Under the pieces are notes generated by a model. It searched no databases, was not told the origin of the DNA, and saw only the letters and a list, made by a program, of their open reading frames with translations. A program made the position numbers and the translations under genes. Positions 7,206 through 15,205 of a DNA stretch of 41,609 nt are shown one piece after another. The stretch is from DASYLJ01 sp964432595 (GTDB taxonomy: Bacteria; Desulfobacterota; Binatia; DP-6), in contig CAYSOF010000040.1 of assembly GCA_964432595.1 (NCBI GenBank), positions 1 to 41,609 of the forward strand, in the 5' to 3' direction. Numbering within the stretch: position 1 is the stretch's first letter; the number at the start of each line of letters is the position of its first letter.

Positions 7206-8336
7206 ATGGCGGACACGCGCAAGGTGCCTCACGGGCTGCCCTTTGCGCCGACGAAGGTCGGCGTCCTGATCGACATGGACATGGGCACGAAAGACGACTT
7301 CCTCGCGTGCCTGCGCTTCGCGTTCGACGAGGCGTTCACGAACAAGATCATCATGCGGCCCGTCGAGCTGGTGGTGAAGGAAGCGGTCGGACTGCCGCGT
7401 CTCGAGGCGAAGAACACGATCGACGGCTACCTCGAGCTCGTCGCGCAGGGCGTGCTGTGCACCATCGGCCCGCTGATCACCGACAACTCGATCGCGCTCG
7501 CGCCGACGATCGAGCGCGTCGGCGTCCCGGCGATCACCTGGACGGGAACCGATCGCTACTACGGCGACTACTGCTTCAACCTCGGCAACGGCGGCCTCGC
7601 CGAGGAGGCGGCGATCATGGCGACGTGGATCCGCCGCAGTGGGTTCAAGACCGTCGGGATGATCCACGAGATCAGCCCCGGCGGCGTCGAGTACGCGTCG
7701 AACTTTCGCTGGTACGCGGCGCGCGAGGGCCTCGAAGTGCTGATCGAGGCGTACACGACGCAGATCCCCGACGACCTCGAAGGCGCCCTGCGGAAGATTC
7801 GCGATCAGGGGCCCGACTGCCTCGCATACCTCGGCTACGGCTTCCCGACGATCCTGATGGGCCCGATGTGGGCGAAGCTCGGCTGGAATCCGCCGCGCGT
7901 CATGACCACGGCGTTCCAGTTCTGCTACGCGAAGCCCGAGTGGATGGCGGCGCTCGAGGGGTGGGTGGGCGTCGACCAGATGTGCGAGCACAATCCGCTC
8001 CTCGGACCGATGTTCGACCGCTTCGCGGCGCATCTCGGCGGCCGCCGGCGCGATCACACGGTGACGGCGCTGAGCTACGACACCGCGCGGCTCGTCGCCG
8101 AGGGCCTCGCGCGTGCGAACCTGCTCACGCCGAAGGGACTCAAGGAGGGCCTCGAGAAGGTGCGCATGCTGCCCGCGGTGAACGGCGGCCCGCGCACGCA
8201 CATGAGCCTCGGCCCCTACGACCACAAGGCGTACAAGGGCGACTGGCTGGTGCTCCGTCGGATCGAGAACGGGCGCACGGTCTTCGTCGACTACCACGAC
8301 CCCGCGAAGTCGACCCCGCCGGGGACGCCCGGATGA
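7206..8336 (+). CDS. Type 1 periplasmic-binding-fold protein (Leu/Ile/Val-binding-like), no signal peptide
   Basis: A 376-residue protein with the Peripla_BP_6 fold of branched-chain amino-acid ABC binding proteins. It opens with the strand VGVLIDMDMG. Landmarks are CTIGPLITDNSIALAPTIER, the hinge strand VPAITWTGTDRYYGDYCFN and a second lobe GFKTVGMIHEISPGGVEYAS. Unlike ABC receptors it has no signal peptide or lipobox: MADTRKVPHGLPFAPTK leads directly into the first strand, so it should be cytosolic. No permease or ATPase gene is nearby. Its stop overlaps the next SDR gene (ATGA), so it heads the acyl-CoA operon. It could be a cytosolic sensor or binding protein for an acyl or amide intermediate (inference). 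Confidence 0.8.
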   Translation: MADTRKVPHGLPFAPTKVGVLIDMDMGTKDDFLACLRFAFDEAFTNKIIMRPVELVVKEAVGLPRLEAKNTIDGYLELVAQGVLCTIGPLITDNSIALAPTIERVGVPAITWTGTDRYYGDYCFNLGNGGLAEEAAIMATWIRRSGFKTVGMIHEISPGGVEYASNFRWYAAREGLEVLIEAYTTQIPDDLEGALRKIRDQGPDCLAYLGYGFPTILMGPMWAKLGWNPPRVMTTAFQFCYAKPEWMAALEGWVGVDQMCEHNPLLGPMFDRFAAHLGGRRRDHTVTALSYDTARLVAEGLARANLLTPKGLKEGLEKVRMLPAVNGGPRTHMSLGPYDHKAYKGDWLVLRRIENGRTVFVDYHDPAKSTPPGTPG

Positions 8337-9163
8337 CGGGGCTCGTCGCGCTCGTCACCGGCGCGAGCCGCGGCATCGGCGCCGCGATCGCGCGCCGGCT
8401 CGCGGCCGAGGGGGCGGCGGTGGCCGTGACCGCGCGCACGCTCGACGCGCACCCGCACCTGCCCGGTACGCTGCGCGAGGTGGTCGGGGACGTCGAGCGC
8501 GACGGCGGCCGCGCCGTCGCCGTCGCGGCGGACCTCGCCGACGAGCGCGACCGCGCGCGCATCGTGGCGGAGACCGAGGCCGCGCTCGGGCCCGTCGACG
8601 TGCTCGTCAACAATGCGGCCGCGGCGTTCTACATGCCGTTCGAGCGCTTCTCCGAGAAGCGCTTCCGCGTCGCGGTCGAGTTGAACGTCCGCGCGCCCTT
8701 CGACCTGGCGCAGCGCGTGCTGCCCGGCATGCGCGGGCGCCGCCGCGGTTGGATCCTGAACGTGTCGTCGGCGACGGCGGTCTCGCCGACCGGGCCGCCG
8801 TTCGATGCGTTCCACGTGAAGGGCGGCGCGCTCCTCTACGGCATGACGAAGGCCGCGCTCGACCGCTTCAGCGCCGGGCTCGCCGCCGAGGTGTGGGCCG
8901 ACGGCATCGCCGTGAACGCGCTGTCGCCGGTGGCGGCCGTGCGGACGCCCGGAACGGAGGCGCTCGGCATGCTGCCGCTCGACCGTCCGGAGCTGATCGA
9001 GCCGATGGAGGTGATGGTGGAGGCGGCGCTGGCGCTCGTCACCGGCGACCCCGCGACGCTCACCGGCCGCATCGCCTACAGCCGGCCGCTCCTCGCCGAG
9101 CTCGGGCGGTCGCCACGGACGCTCGACGGCCGCGCGCCGTTCGTCGAGGAGGCGGGACGATGA
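8333..9163 (+). CDS. Short-chain dehydrogenase/reductase (first of pair)
   Basis: A 276-residue classical SDR with the NAD(P)-binding TGASRGIG at about residues 9-16, NNAA near 90, the catalytic Ser region ILNVSSATAV and the YGMTK catalytic Tyr/Lys motif. A basic residue in the cofactor loop (Arg in TGASRGIG, then TART) favours NADPH, though this is not decisive. The ATG overlaps the upstream stop as ATGA, and the 3' end overlaps the next SDR gene in the same way, indicating translational coupling. The likely job is reduction or oxidation of a hydroxy- or keto-acyl-CoA alongside the neighbouring crotonases (inference). Confidence 0.9.
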   Translation: MTGLVALVTGASRGIGAAIARRLAAEGAAVAVTARTLDAHPHLPGTLREVVGDVERDGGRAVAVAADLADERDRARIVAETEAALGPVDVLVNNAAAAFYMPFERFSEKRFRVAVELNVRAPFDLAQRVLPGMRGRRRGWILNVSSATAVSPTGPPFDAFHVKGGALLYGMTKAALDRFSAGLAAEVWADGIAVNALSPVAAVRTPGTEALGMLPLDRPELIEPMEVMVEAALALVTGDPATLTGRIAYSRPLLAELGRSPRTLDGRAPFVEEAGR

Positions 9164-9900
9164 CGGGACCGGTGCTCGTCACGGGCGCGGCCAGCGGCAT
9201 CGGGCGCGCCACCTGCCAGCGGCTCGCGCGCGACGGCCGCGCCGTCGCGCTGGTCGACCGCGACGCGACCCTGCTCGACGAGACGTGCCGTGCGCTCGGC
9301 GACGTGCCGCGCGTCGCCATCGCCGCGGACGTGAGCCGCGCGGACGAGGTCGAGGCGGCGGTCGCGCAGGCGGTGCGCGCGCTCGGCGGGCTCGCAGGCG
9401 TCGTCACCAGCGCTGGCCTCTTCGATCCGGGCGATCTCCGTCCGCTCGGCGACGTCGAGGTCGACGCGTTCGATCACGTCCTGGCCGTCAACCTGCGGGG
9501 CACGTTCCTGGTAGCGAAGTTCGCGTTGCCGCACCTGCTGCAGCAGGGCGGTGCGATCGTGACCATCGCGTCGACGGCCGGCCTGCGCGGGCACGGCTTC
9601 GGGTCGGGCTACACGGCCAGCAAGGGCGGCGTCGTCGCGCTGACGCGGCTCCTCGCGGTGCAGTACGGCGAGCAGGGCGTGCGCGCCAACTGCATTTGCC
9701 CCGGCTTCACCGACACGCCCATGACCGGCGGCGTCCAGCACGATCCCGACTTCGCGCGCCGGATCACGCGGGGCATTCCGATGCGCCGCATCGGACAGCC
9801 CGAGGAGCTCGCTGGCGTCGTATGTCATCTGCTCGGTGCCGACGCCGCCTACGTGAACGGGCAGGTCATCGCCGTCGACGGCGGTGCCACCGCGATGTGA
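9160..9900 (+). CDS. Short-chain dehydrogenase/reductase (second of pair)
   Basis: A 246-residue SDR with TGAASGIG at about 8-15, the acidic VDRD after beta2 (favouring NAD), TSAG in place of NNAG, the Ser motif TIASTAGLRG, YTASKGG as catalytic Tyr-Lys, and the C-terminal VNGQVIAVDGGATA typical of FabG-like enzymes. It is translationally coupled to the upstream SDR by a 4-bp overlap. The two adjacent SDRs differ in cofactor-loop residues, so they may serve opposite redox steps or different chain intermediates. It is followed by a 67-bp gap holding a promoter and an operator-like palindrome. Confidence 0.92.
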   Translation: MTGPVLVTGAASGIGRATCQRLARDGRAVALVDRDATLLDETCRALGDVPRVAIAADVSRADEVEAAVAQAVRALGGLAGVVTSAGLFDPGDLRPLGDVEVDAFDHVLAVNLRGTFLVAKFALPHLLQQGGAIVTIASTAGLRGHGFGSGYTASKGGVVALTRLLAVQYGEQGVRANCICPGFTDTPMTGGVQHDPDFARRITRGIPMRRIGQPEELAGVVCHLLGADAAYVNGQVIAVDGGATAM

Positions 9901-9910
9901 GCGATCGGCG

Positions 9911-9940
9911 TTGACCCGCCGAAGCGGCGAGGACTAGAAG
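9911..9940 (+). promoter_or_regulatory. Promoter in front of acyl-CoA ligase 9968
   Basis: TTGACC (9911-9916) and TAGAAG (9935-9940) are separated by 18 bp; a 17-bp reading gives CTAGAA. It lies in the 67-bp gap after the SDR pair and would allow the ligase and downstream genes to be expressed apart from 7206. Confidence 0.4.
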
Positions 9941-9953
9941 AACGATCGTTCGT
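9940..9953 (+). promoter_or_regulatory. Operator-like palindrome, shared core with 24069-24081
   Basis: GAACGATCGTTC (9940-9951) is a perfect 12-bp palindrome directly after the -10 box, where a repressor would block transcription. The 13 bases AACGATCGTTCGT (9941-9953) are repeated exactly at 24069-24081 in front of the amidohydrolase gene. A TetR-type fatty-acid or acyl-CoA regulator is the natural suspect (inference). Confidence 0.55.
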
Positions 9954-9967
9954 CCGGCGACGCGCCT

Positions 9968-11512
9968 ATGCCCAACGTACGTCCTTCCACGCCGCTCCTG
10001 CCCACGAGCCCCGCGTTCCTGCGCCTGCAGGCGGCGCGTCGCGGGCGTGCGGGCGGCCTCGTGTTCGGCGGCCGCCCGTACCCGTTCGGCGAGCTGGCCA
10101 GCGCGGCCGACGAGCTCGCCGCGTGGCTGGCGCGGCGTGGGGTCGGAGCGGGCAGCCCCGTCGGCATCATGGCGGCGAACGAGCCGGCGATCGTCGCGAT
10201 GCTGTACGCGGTGTGGGGGCTCGGGGCGGTGGCCGTGCCGATCAGCGCGCGCTCGACGGCGGCGGAGGCGGCGCGGCTGCTCGTCCACGCGCGGGCGCGC
10301 GCATTGCTCTGCGATCCGGCGCGCGCGGACGTCGCGCGCGACGCCGCGACGTCGGCAGGCACGCCGGCGATCGTGTGCGGGCCCGAGCTGCCGCTGGCGC
10401 CGAAGCTGCTGCGCCGGAGCGGCGGCGGACGGGGTGCCGCGCCGCGAGCGCCTGCGGCCGATCGGCTCGCCGCCATCGCGTACACGTCGGGCTCGACCGG
10501 CGCGCCGAAGGGCGTCCGACTGACCCACGGCAACTTCCTCTGGGCGACGCTCGCCTGCGCGCAGGCGCGGGGCGACGTGCCCGACGGCGTCGGCGCCTGC
10601 CTCTCGCCGCTGACCCACGTGCCGGTGCTGGTGTCCCATCTCCTCTGCCGCATCCTGCTCGGCGCGCGCGCCGTGCTCCTCGAGAAGTTCGACGTGCCGG
10701 CGGTCCTCGATGCCGCAGAGCGCTTTGCCGTCACCGACCTGCCGCTGATCGGCGGCATGGTGTTCGACGTCATCGGGCTCGGCGCGGTGCCGGACCCCGT
10801 GCGACGGACGGTGCGCAAGGTGAGCGTCGGCGGCGCGCCCACGCCGATGGCGTCGAAGCGCGCGCTCGCCGCGCTCTTCGCCGACGCCGAGATCATCGAG
10901 GCGTACGGGCAGACGGAGTCCACCGACGGCGTGCTGATGGCGCGCGGGACGAGCGTGTTCGATCGCGAGGGCACCGTCGGGCGGATGAACCCGCACGTGC
11001 ACGTCGCGATCCGCCGCGCCGACGGCGCGCTCGCCGACGCGGGCGAGGAGGGCGAGATCGTCGTCGGCGGGCCCACCGTCATGCAGGGCTACCACCGCGA
11101 CCCCGCCGCCACCGCTGCCGCCGTGCGCGACGGCTGGCTGCACACCGGCGATCTCGGACGCTGCGACGACGGCGGCTGGTTCTTCCTGACGGGGCGCGTG
11201 AAGGACCTCATCATCACCGGCGGCGAGAACGTCTCGCCGGCCGAGGTCGAGGCGGTGCTGCGCACGCACCCGGACGTGGCCGACGTCGCCGTCATCGGCA
11301 CGCCGCATCCGCGCTGGGGCGAGCAGGTGACGGCCATCGTCGTCTGCCGCGACGGCGCGGCGCTCGACGGCGGCGCGCTCGGCGATTTCGCGGGTACGCG
11401 TCTCGCGGGCTTCAAGAAGCCGCGCCGCATCGAGTTCGTCGCGACGCTGCCGCGGAACGCCTACAACAAGGTGCAGACCCACGTGCTGCGCCAGCAGTTC
11501 GGAGGCGCGTGA
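9968..11512 (+). CDS. AMP-dependent acyl-CoA synthetase/ligase
   Basis: A 514-residue ANL-superfamily ligase that should activate a carboxylic acid to its CoA ester through an acyl-AMP. The phosphate-binding loop YTSGSTGAPKG lies at about 172-182, then EAYGQTES, then WLHTGDLGRCDDGGWFFLTG and GRVKDLIITGGENVSPAEVE at the hinge into the lid domain. The C-terminal catalytic Lys is probably that in PRNAYNKVQ. It is full length and looks active. No Shine-Dalgarno is seen; the start ATG follows the operator above by 14 nt. It overlaps the SMR gene by 1 bp (TGATG). The chain length or ring type of its acid cannot be read from the sequence. Confidence 0.93.
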   Translation: MPNVRPSTPLLPTSPAFLRLQAARRGRAGGLVFGGRPYPFGELASAADELAAWLARRGVGAGSPVGIMAANEPAIVAMLYAVWGLGAVAVPISARSTAAEAARLLVHARARALLCDPARADVARDAATSAGTPAIVCGPELPLAPKLLRRSGGGRGAAPRAPAADRLAAIAYTSGSTGAPKGVRLTHGNFLWATLACAQARGDVPDGVGACLSPLTHVPVLVSHLLCRILLGARAVLLEKFDVPAVLDAAERFAVTDLPLIGGMVFDVIGLGAVPDPVRRTVRKVSVGGAPTPMASKRALAALFADAEIIEAYGQTESTDGVLMARGTSVFDREGTVGRMNPHVHVAIRRADGALADAGEEGEIVVGGPTVMQGYHRDPAATAAAVRDGWLHTGDLGRCDDGGWFFLTGRVKDLIITGGENVSPAEVEAVLRTHPDVADVAVIGTPHPRWGEQVTAIVVCRDGAALDGGALGDFAGTRLAGFKKPRRIEFVATLPRNAYNKVQTHVLRQQFGGA

Positions 11513-11832
11513 TGGCGTGGATCGTCCTGGTGATCGCGAGCGCGTTCGAGGTCGTGATGGCGCAGGGGCTGAAGGCCAGCCACGGCTTCACGGCGCTCGG
11601 CGGATCGCTCATGGCGATCGCCGGCGCCGTCGCCAGCATGTACCTCCTCGCGGTCGCCTTGCGCTCGCTGCCCGTGGGTACGGGCTATGCCGTGTGGACG
11701 GGCCTCGGCGCCGTCGGTACCGCGGTCTTCGGCATGCTGGTGCTCGGCGAGAGCCGCGATCCGTTGCGGCTTCTCGCCATCGGGACGATCCTCGCGGGTG
11801 TCGTCGGCCTGAAGGTCGTCACGCCGGAGTAA
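11512..11832 (+). CDS. SMR family transporter, SugE/Gdx-like
   Basis: A 106-residue four-helix inner-membrane protein of the small multidrug resistance family. It carries the essential Glu13 in AFEVVMAQGLKAS, and YAVWTGLGAVGTAVFGMLVL is the SugE/Gdx (guanidinium exporter) signature. Ser42, Tyr59 and Trp62 of the Gdx site are kept, but positions 10 and 16, usually Gly and Trp, are Ser and Met. The substrate may therefore differ from guanidinium. It is wedged between an acyl-CoA ligase (1-bp overlap) and a crotonase (4-bp gap), an unusual setting. SMR proteins act as antiparallel dimers driven by protons. Confidence 0.85.
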   Translation: MAWIVLVIASAFEVVMAQGLKASHGFTALGGSLMAIAGAVASMYLLAVALRSLPVGTGYAVWTGLGAVGTAVFGMLVLGESRDPLRLLAIGTILAGVVGLKVVTPE

Positions 11833-11836
11833 CGAC

Positions 11837-12694
11837 ATGGACTACCAGCACATCCTGTTCGACGTCGCCGACGGCGTCGCCACCATCACGCTGAACCGAC
11901 CCGAAAAGCGCAACGCCTGGAACCGGGCGATGGGCATCGAGATCCGCGAGGCGCTCATGGTCGCCGACGAGCGCGACGACGCGCGTGCGATCGTCGTCAC
12001 CGGGGCGGGGCGCGACTTCTGCGTCGGCGCGGACCTCGAGGGCGGCGGAACGGTCTTCGAGCGTGCGCGCGCGGCCGAAACGGCGGGCGGGCCGCGCCTC
12101 ACGCTGAAGGCGTGGGACGTGCGCAAGCCGATCATCGCGGCGCTGAACGGCGCGGTCGCCGGCGTCGGTGCGACGCTGCCGCTGCAGTGGGACATCCGGC
12201 TCGCGGGCGAGAGCACGCGCATCGGCTTCGTCTTCGTGAAGCGCGGCCTCGTGCCCGAGGCGGCCAGCACGTGGATGCTTCCGCGCATCATCGGCATGAG
12301 CCGCGCGGCCGAGCTACTGCTCACCGGCCGGCTCGTCACCGCGCGGGAGGCGCTCGAGTACGGGCTCGTCTCGCGCGTCGTGCCCGACGCCGACCTGCTC
12401 CCCACGGCCCAGCAGATGGCGCGCGACATCGCCACGCAGACCGCGCCCGTCGCCGTCGCACTGACGAAGCGTCTCCTGTGGCGCTTCAGCGGCGAGACCG
12501 ATCCCGAAGCGGCGGAGCGGCTCGACGCGCAGGTGTTCGGGTGGACGACCCAGTCGCCCGACGCGAAGGAGGGCATCCGCGCGTTCCTCGACAAGCGCAC
12601 GCCCAACTGGTCGATGAGCCCGACGACCGATCTGCCCGACCTCGACGCGATGCCGCCGGCCGGCGCGCCGCCGGCGAAGGCGAAGAAGAAATGA
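11837..12694 (+). CDS. Crotonase-fold enoyl-CoA hydratase/isomerase
   Basis: A 285-residue crotonase-family protein with ITLNRPEKRNAWN at the N-terminus, the oxyanion-hole segment DFCVGADLEG and ALNGAVAGVGATLPLQWDI. Both Glu residues of classical crotonase (in GGGCELA and PE before the G-A-G-G-T loop) are absent here. A Glu is present in GLVPEAAST, the place where delta3-delta2-enoyl-CoA isomerases carry theirs. An isomerase or another crotonase-type reaction is therefore as likely as hydration. GGAG lies 7 nt before the ATG. The C-terminus is Pro/Ala/Lys-rich, ending KAKKK. Its stop overlaps the next ligase gene (ATGA). Confidence 0.88.
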   Translation: MDYQHILFDVADGVATITLNRPEKRNAWNRAMGIEIREALMVADERDDARAIVVTGAGRDFCVGADLEGGGTVFERARAAETAGGPRLTLKAWDVRKPIIAALNGAVAGVGATLPLQWDIRLAGESTRIGFVFVKRGLVPEAASTWMLPRIIGMSRAAELLLTGRLVTAREALEYGLVSRVVPDADLLPTAQQMARDIATQTAPVAVALTKRLLWRFSGETDPEAAERLDAQVFGWTTQSPDAKEGIRAFLDKRTPNWSMSPTTDLPDLDAMPPAGAPPAKAKKK

Positions 12695-14283
12695 GCGAGA
12701 CGCTCGGCGCCTTCCTGGACGCGGTCGCGCGCCGCGCGCCGGAGCGCGAGGCGGTGGCCTGCGCGCCGCGCGACGTCGTCACGACGCGCATGACGTGGGC
12801 GGAGCTGCGTCGCGCGAGCCGGGTCGCGGCGCGGAAGCTCGTGCTGGCCGGGGTCGGCAAGGGCACGCGCGTCGGCTTCCTGTGCGGCAACCGCGCCGAG
12901 TGGCTGCCGATCGCATTCGGTGCGCTGCGCGTGGGCGCGGTCCTGGTGCCGTTCTCGACGCTCTGGAAGCGTGAGGAGATCGCCTACGCGCTGACGCACG
13001 CCGACGTCCGCATCTTGCTGACGCGATCGGGCTTCCTGAAGCACGACTACCTGGCGACCATTCGCGACATCGTTCCCGAGATCGACCGCGCCGCGCCCGG
13101 GAGGCTCTACGCGCCGTCGGCGCCGGCGCTCCGTCGCGTGGTGCTCCTCGACGGCGACCTCGGGCGGACCGATCGCTGGGACGCGCTGCCGTCGGCGCTC
13201 GACGACCGCATCCTCGACGGCCTCGAGGCCGCGGTGTCGCCGACCGACGTCGCGACCATCTTCTTCACGTCGGGGACGACCGCGCAGGCGAAGGCGGTCG
13301 TCCACACGCACGCCGCGCTGACGACCTCGGGCCGGCGCGTCGGCGAATGCCTCGGGGTCGGGCCCGACGACGCGTGGTGGGGCCACATGCCGCTCTTCTG
13401 GAGCGGCGGCTTCGTGATCGGCGCGCTGGCCACGATGGCGGGCGGCGGGCGCATCGTCCTGCAGGAGCAGGTCGATGCCGGCGCCGCGCTCACGCTGCTC
13501 GAGGCCGAGCGCTGCACGATCATGGCCGGCTGGCACCAGGCCGGGCCGCTGCTCGACCATCCCGACTTCGGGAAGCATCGCCTCGCGCTGTCGAAGGGCT
13601 CGAACCATCCGCTGGCCGAGCGGCTCCTCGGGCCGGATCACCGCGCGGTGGGCATGTACGGCATGAGCGAGACCGCCACGTGCGTCGCGTGCGCGCGCTG
13701 GGACGATCCGGTCACCGTGCGTCGCGAGACGTTCGGCCGTCCGCTCGACGGCATGGTGCTGCGCATCGTCGATCCGGAGACCGGGGCGGAGGCGCCGCCG
13801 GGCACGCCCGGCGAGATATTCGTGAAGGGCCCCACCCTGATGGAGGGGTACTACCGCGTGCCGCGCGCGCAGACGTTCGGCGCCGACGGGTTCTTCAAGA
13901 CGGGCGACCTCGGCTACCTCGACGCCGACGGCTGCCTGCACTTCGCGACCCGCCTGAAGGACGTCATCAAGACGGCAGGGGTGAACGTCGCCGCGGTCGA
14001 GGTCGAAGAGGCGCTCCAGAAGCACCCGGCGGTGAAGGCCGCGCACGTGGTCGGGGTGCCGCACGAGACGCGCGGCGAGAACGTCGCGGCGTTCGTCGTC
14101 CCGCACGCGGGGCAGACCGCCGACGAGGCGACGTTGATCGCGTTCTGCCGCGAGGGCCTCGCGAGCTACAAGGTGCCGCGCCACCTCTTCGTGATCGACG
14201 AGGCGGCGGTGCCGCGCACCGGGACCGGCAAGATCGAGAAGCCGGCGCTCCGCCGTGAGGCCGAGCGCCGCCTGAAGGAGTGA
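12691..14283 (+). CDS. AMP-binding acyl-CoA synthetase with atypical P-loop
   Basis: A 530-residue ANL-superfamily ligase. The N-terminal domain contains KGTRVGFLCGNRAEWLPIAF. The A3 loop at about 191-201 reads FTSGTTAQAKA, where most relatives have SGTTGxPKG. The Lys is kept, but two Gly and the Pro are replaced by Ala. YGMSETATC, FFKTGDLGYLDADG and RLKDVIKTAGVNVAAVEVEE are normal, and the catalytic Lys is in TGTGKIEKPAL. It is therefore probably active with an altered nucleotide loop. The start ATG overlaps the upstream crotonase stop. The next crotonase follows after 5 bp. Confidence 0.92.
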   Translation: MSETLGAFLDAVARRAPEREAVACAPRDVVTTRMTWAELRRASRVAARKLVLAGVGKGTRVGFLCGNRAEWLPIAFGALRVGAVLVPFSTLWKREEIAYALTHADVRILLTRSGFLKHDYLATIRDIVPEIDRAAPGRLYAPSAPALRRVVLLDGDLGRTDRWDALPSALDDRILDGLEAAVSPTDVATIFFTSGTTAQAKAVVHTHAALTTSGRRVGECLGVGPDDAWWGHMPLFWSGGFVIGALATMAGGGRIVLQEQVDAGAALTLLEAERCTIMAGWHQAGPLLDHPDFGKHRLALSKGSNHPLAERLLGPDHRAVGMYGMSETATCVACARWDDPVTVRRETFGRPLDGMVLRIVDPETGAEAPPGTPGEIFVKGPTLMEGYYRVPRAQTFGADGFFKTGDLGYLDADGCLHFATRLKDVIKTAGVNVAAVEVEEALQKHPAVKAAHVVGVPHETRGENVAAFVVPHAGQTADEATLIAFCREGLASYKVPRHLFVIDEAAVPRTGTGKIEKPALRREAERRLKE

Positions 14284-14288
14284 GCACC

Positions 14289-15092
14289 ATGGCGAGCTTC
14301 GAGACCGTACTCTTCGACGTGGAGGACCGCGTCGCCGTCATCACGCTGAACCGTCCCGAGCGGCTCAACGCGATGAACCAGAAGCTCAAGGACGAGCTGC
14401 GCGAGGCGTGGCGCATGGTGCGCAACGATCCCGACATCTGGTGCGCGATCCTGACGGGGGCGGGGAAGGGCTTCTCCACCGGCGCCGACGTCGAGGGCCT
14501 CGCCACGAACGGGTTCACGCGGCCGGATCGCTGGCGCGAGCTGGCGCTCATCGACACCATCGCGGAGCTGCCGACGCCGCGCCGCCAGCGCGTCTTCAAG
14601 CCGGTCATCGCGGCGGTGAACGGCGCCGTCGCCGGCTTCTCGCTCGATCTCGTCACCGAGGCCGACATCCCGATCGCGTCGGAGCAGGCGTACTTCGTCG
14701 ACCCGCACGTCTCGCTGGGCCTCGTGTCGTCGCACGAGATGGTGAACATGGCGCGGCGCGTCCCGGTCGCCGTCTGCCTGCGCATGGCGCTGCTCGGCCG
14801 GCACGAGAAGATGAGCGCGCAGCGGGCGTACGAAGTGGGGCTCGTCACCGAGGTGGTGCCGCACGATCAGCTGATGGCGCGGGCGCGCGAGCTCGCGGCG
14901 CTGATCTGCCAGAACTCGCCGCTCGCCGTGTGGGGCACGAAGATGGGGATCCTCCAGGGCCTCGGCCTGCCGATCCCGCAGGCCGAGGAGATCGCGGCGG
15001 GCTACCTGGAAGTGGTCGAGCAGAGCGACGACTACCACGAAGGGCCGAAGGCCTTCATGGAGAAGCGCAAGCCGAGCTGGAAGGGGCGGTAG
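14289..15092 (+). CDS. Crotonase-fold enoyl-CoA hydratase/isomerase
   Basis: A 267-residue crotonase-family protein with ITLNRPERLNAMNQ, GFSTGADVEG as oxyanion-hole segment and AVNGAVAGFSLDLVTEADI. The two classical catalytic Glu positions are Asp (SLDL) and His (VDPHVSLG), so ordinary hydratase chemistry is doubtful. ATG 14289 was preferred because AAGGAG lies 8 nt upstream; GTG 14280 overlaps the previous stop and is the alternative. It is the last gene of the plus-strand run and is followed by a perfect 11-bp hairpin. Confidence 0.88.
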   Translation: MASFETVLFDVEDRVAVITLNRPERLNAMNQKLKDELREAWRMVRNDPDIWCAILTGAGKGFSTGADVEGLATNGFTRPDRWRELALIDTIAELPTPRRQRVFKPVIAAVNGAVAGFSLDLVTEADIPIASEQAYFVDPHVSLGLVSSHEMVNMARRVPVAVCLRMALLGRHEKMSAQRAYEVGLVTEVVPHDQLMARARELAALICQNSPLAVWGTKMGILQGLGLPIPQAEEIAAGYLEVVEQSDDYHEGPKAFMEKRKPSWKGR

Positions 15093-15095
15093 CGT

Positions 15096-15120
15096 CGAGC
15101 CGAGACTGCGTCTCGGCTCG
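15096..15120 (+). terminator. Hairpin terminator after the acyl-CoA operon
   Basis: CGAGCCGAGAC (15096-15106) pairs perfectly with GTCTCGGCTCG (15110-15120) around a TGC loop, 3 bp after the stop of the last gene. There is no T-tract, so it may act with Rho or as a 3'-end protector. Confidence 0.6.
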
Positions 15121-15164
15121 TGCGATCGTGTAGCGGTCGTGGTCCGCGCGACCCTCGTGTCGCG

Positions 15165-15179
15165 GCCGGCGAAGCCGGC
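15165..15179. repeat. Small inverted repeat between convergent genes
   Basis: GCCGGC-GAA-GCCGGC forms a short GC-rich stem between the two stronger hairpins at 15096-15120 and 15181-15203. Its role is unclear. Confidence 0.3.
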
Positions 15180-15180
15180 G

Positions 15181-15203
15181 CGACATGCGTGGCACGCATG
15201 TCG
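15181..15203 (-). terminator. Hairpin terminator of the minus-strand pair
   Basis: CGACATGCGT (15181-15190) and ACGCATGTCG (15194-15203) are perfect complements around GGC, starting 2 bp after the stop of the SnoaL-like gene on the minus strand. No T-tract is seen. Confidence 0.55.
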
Positions 15204-15205
15204 TC

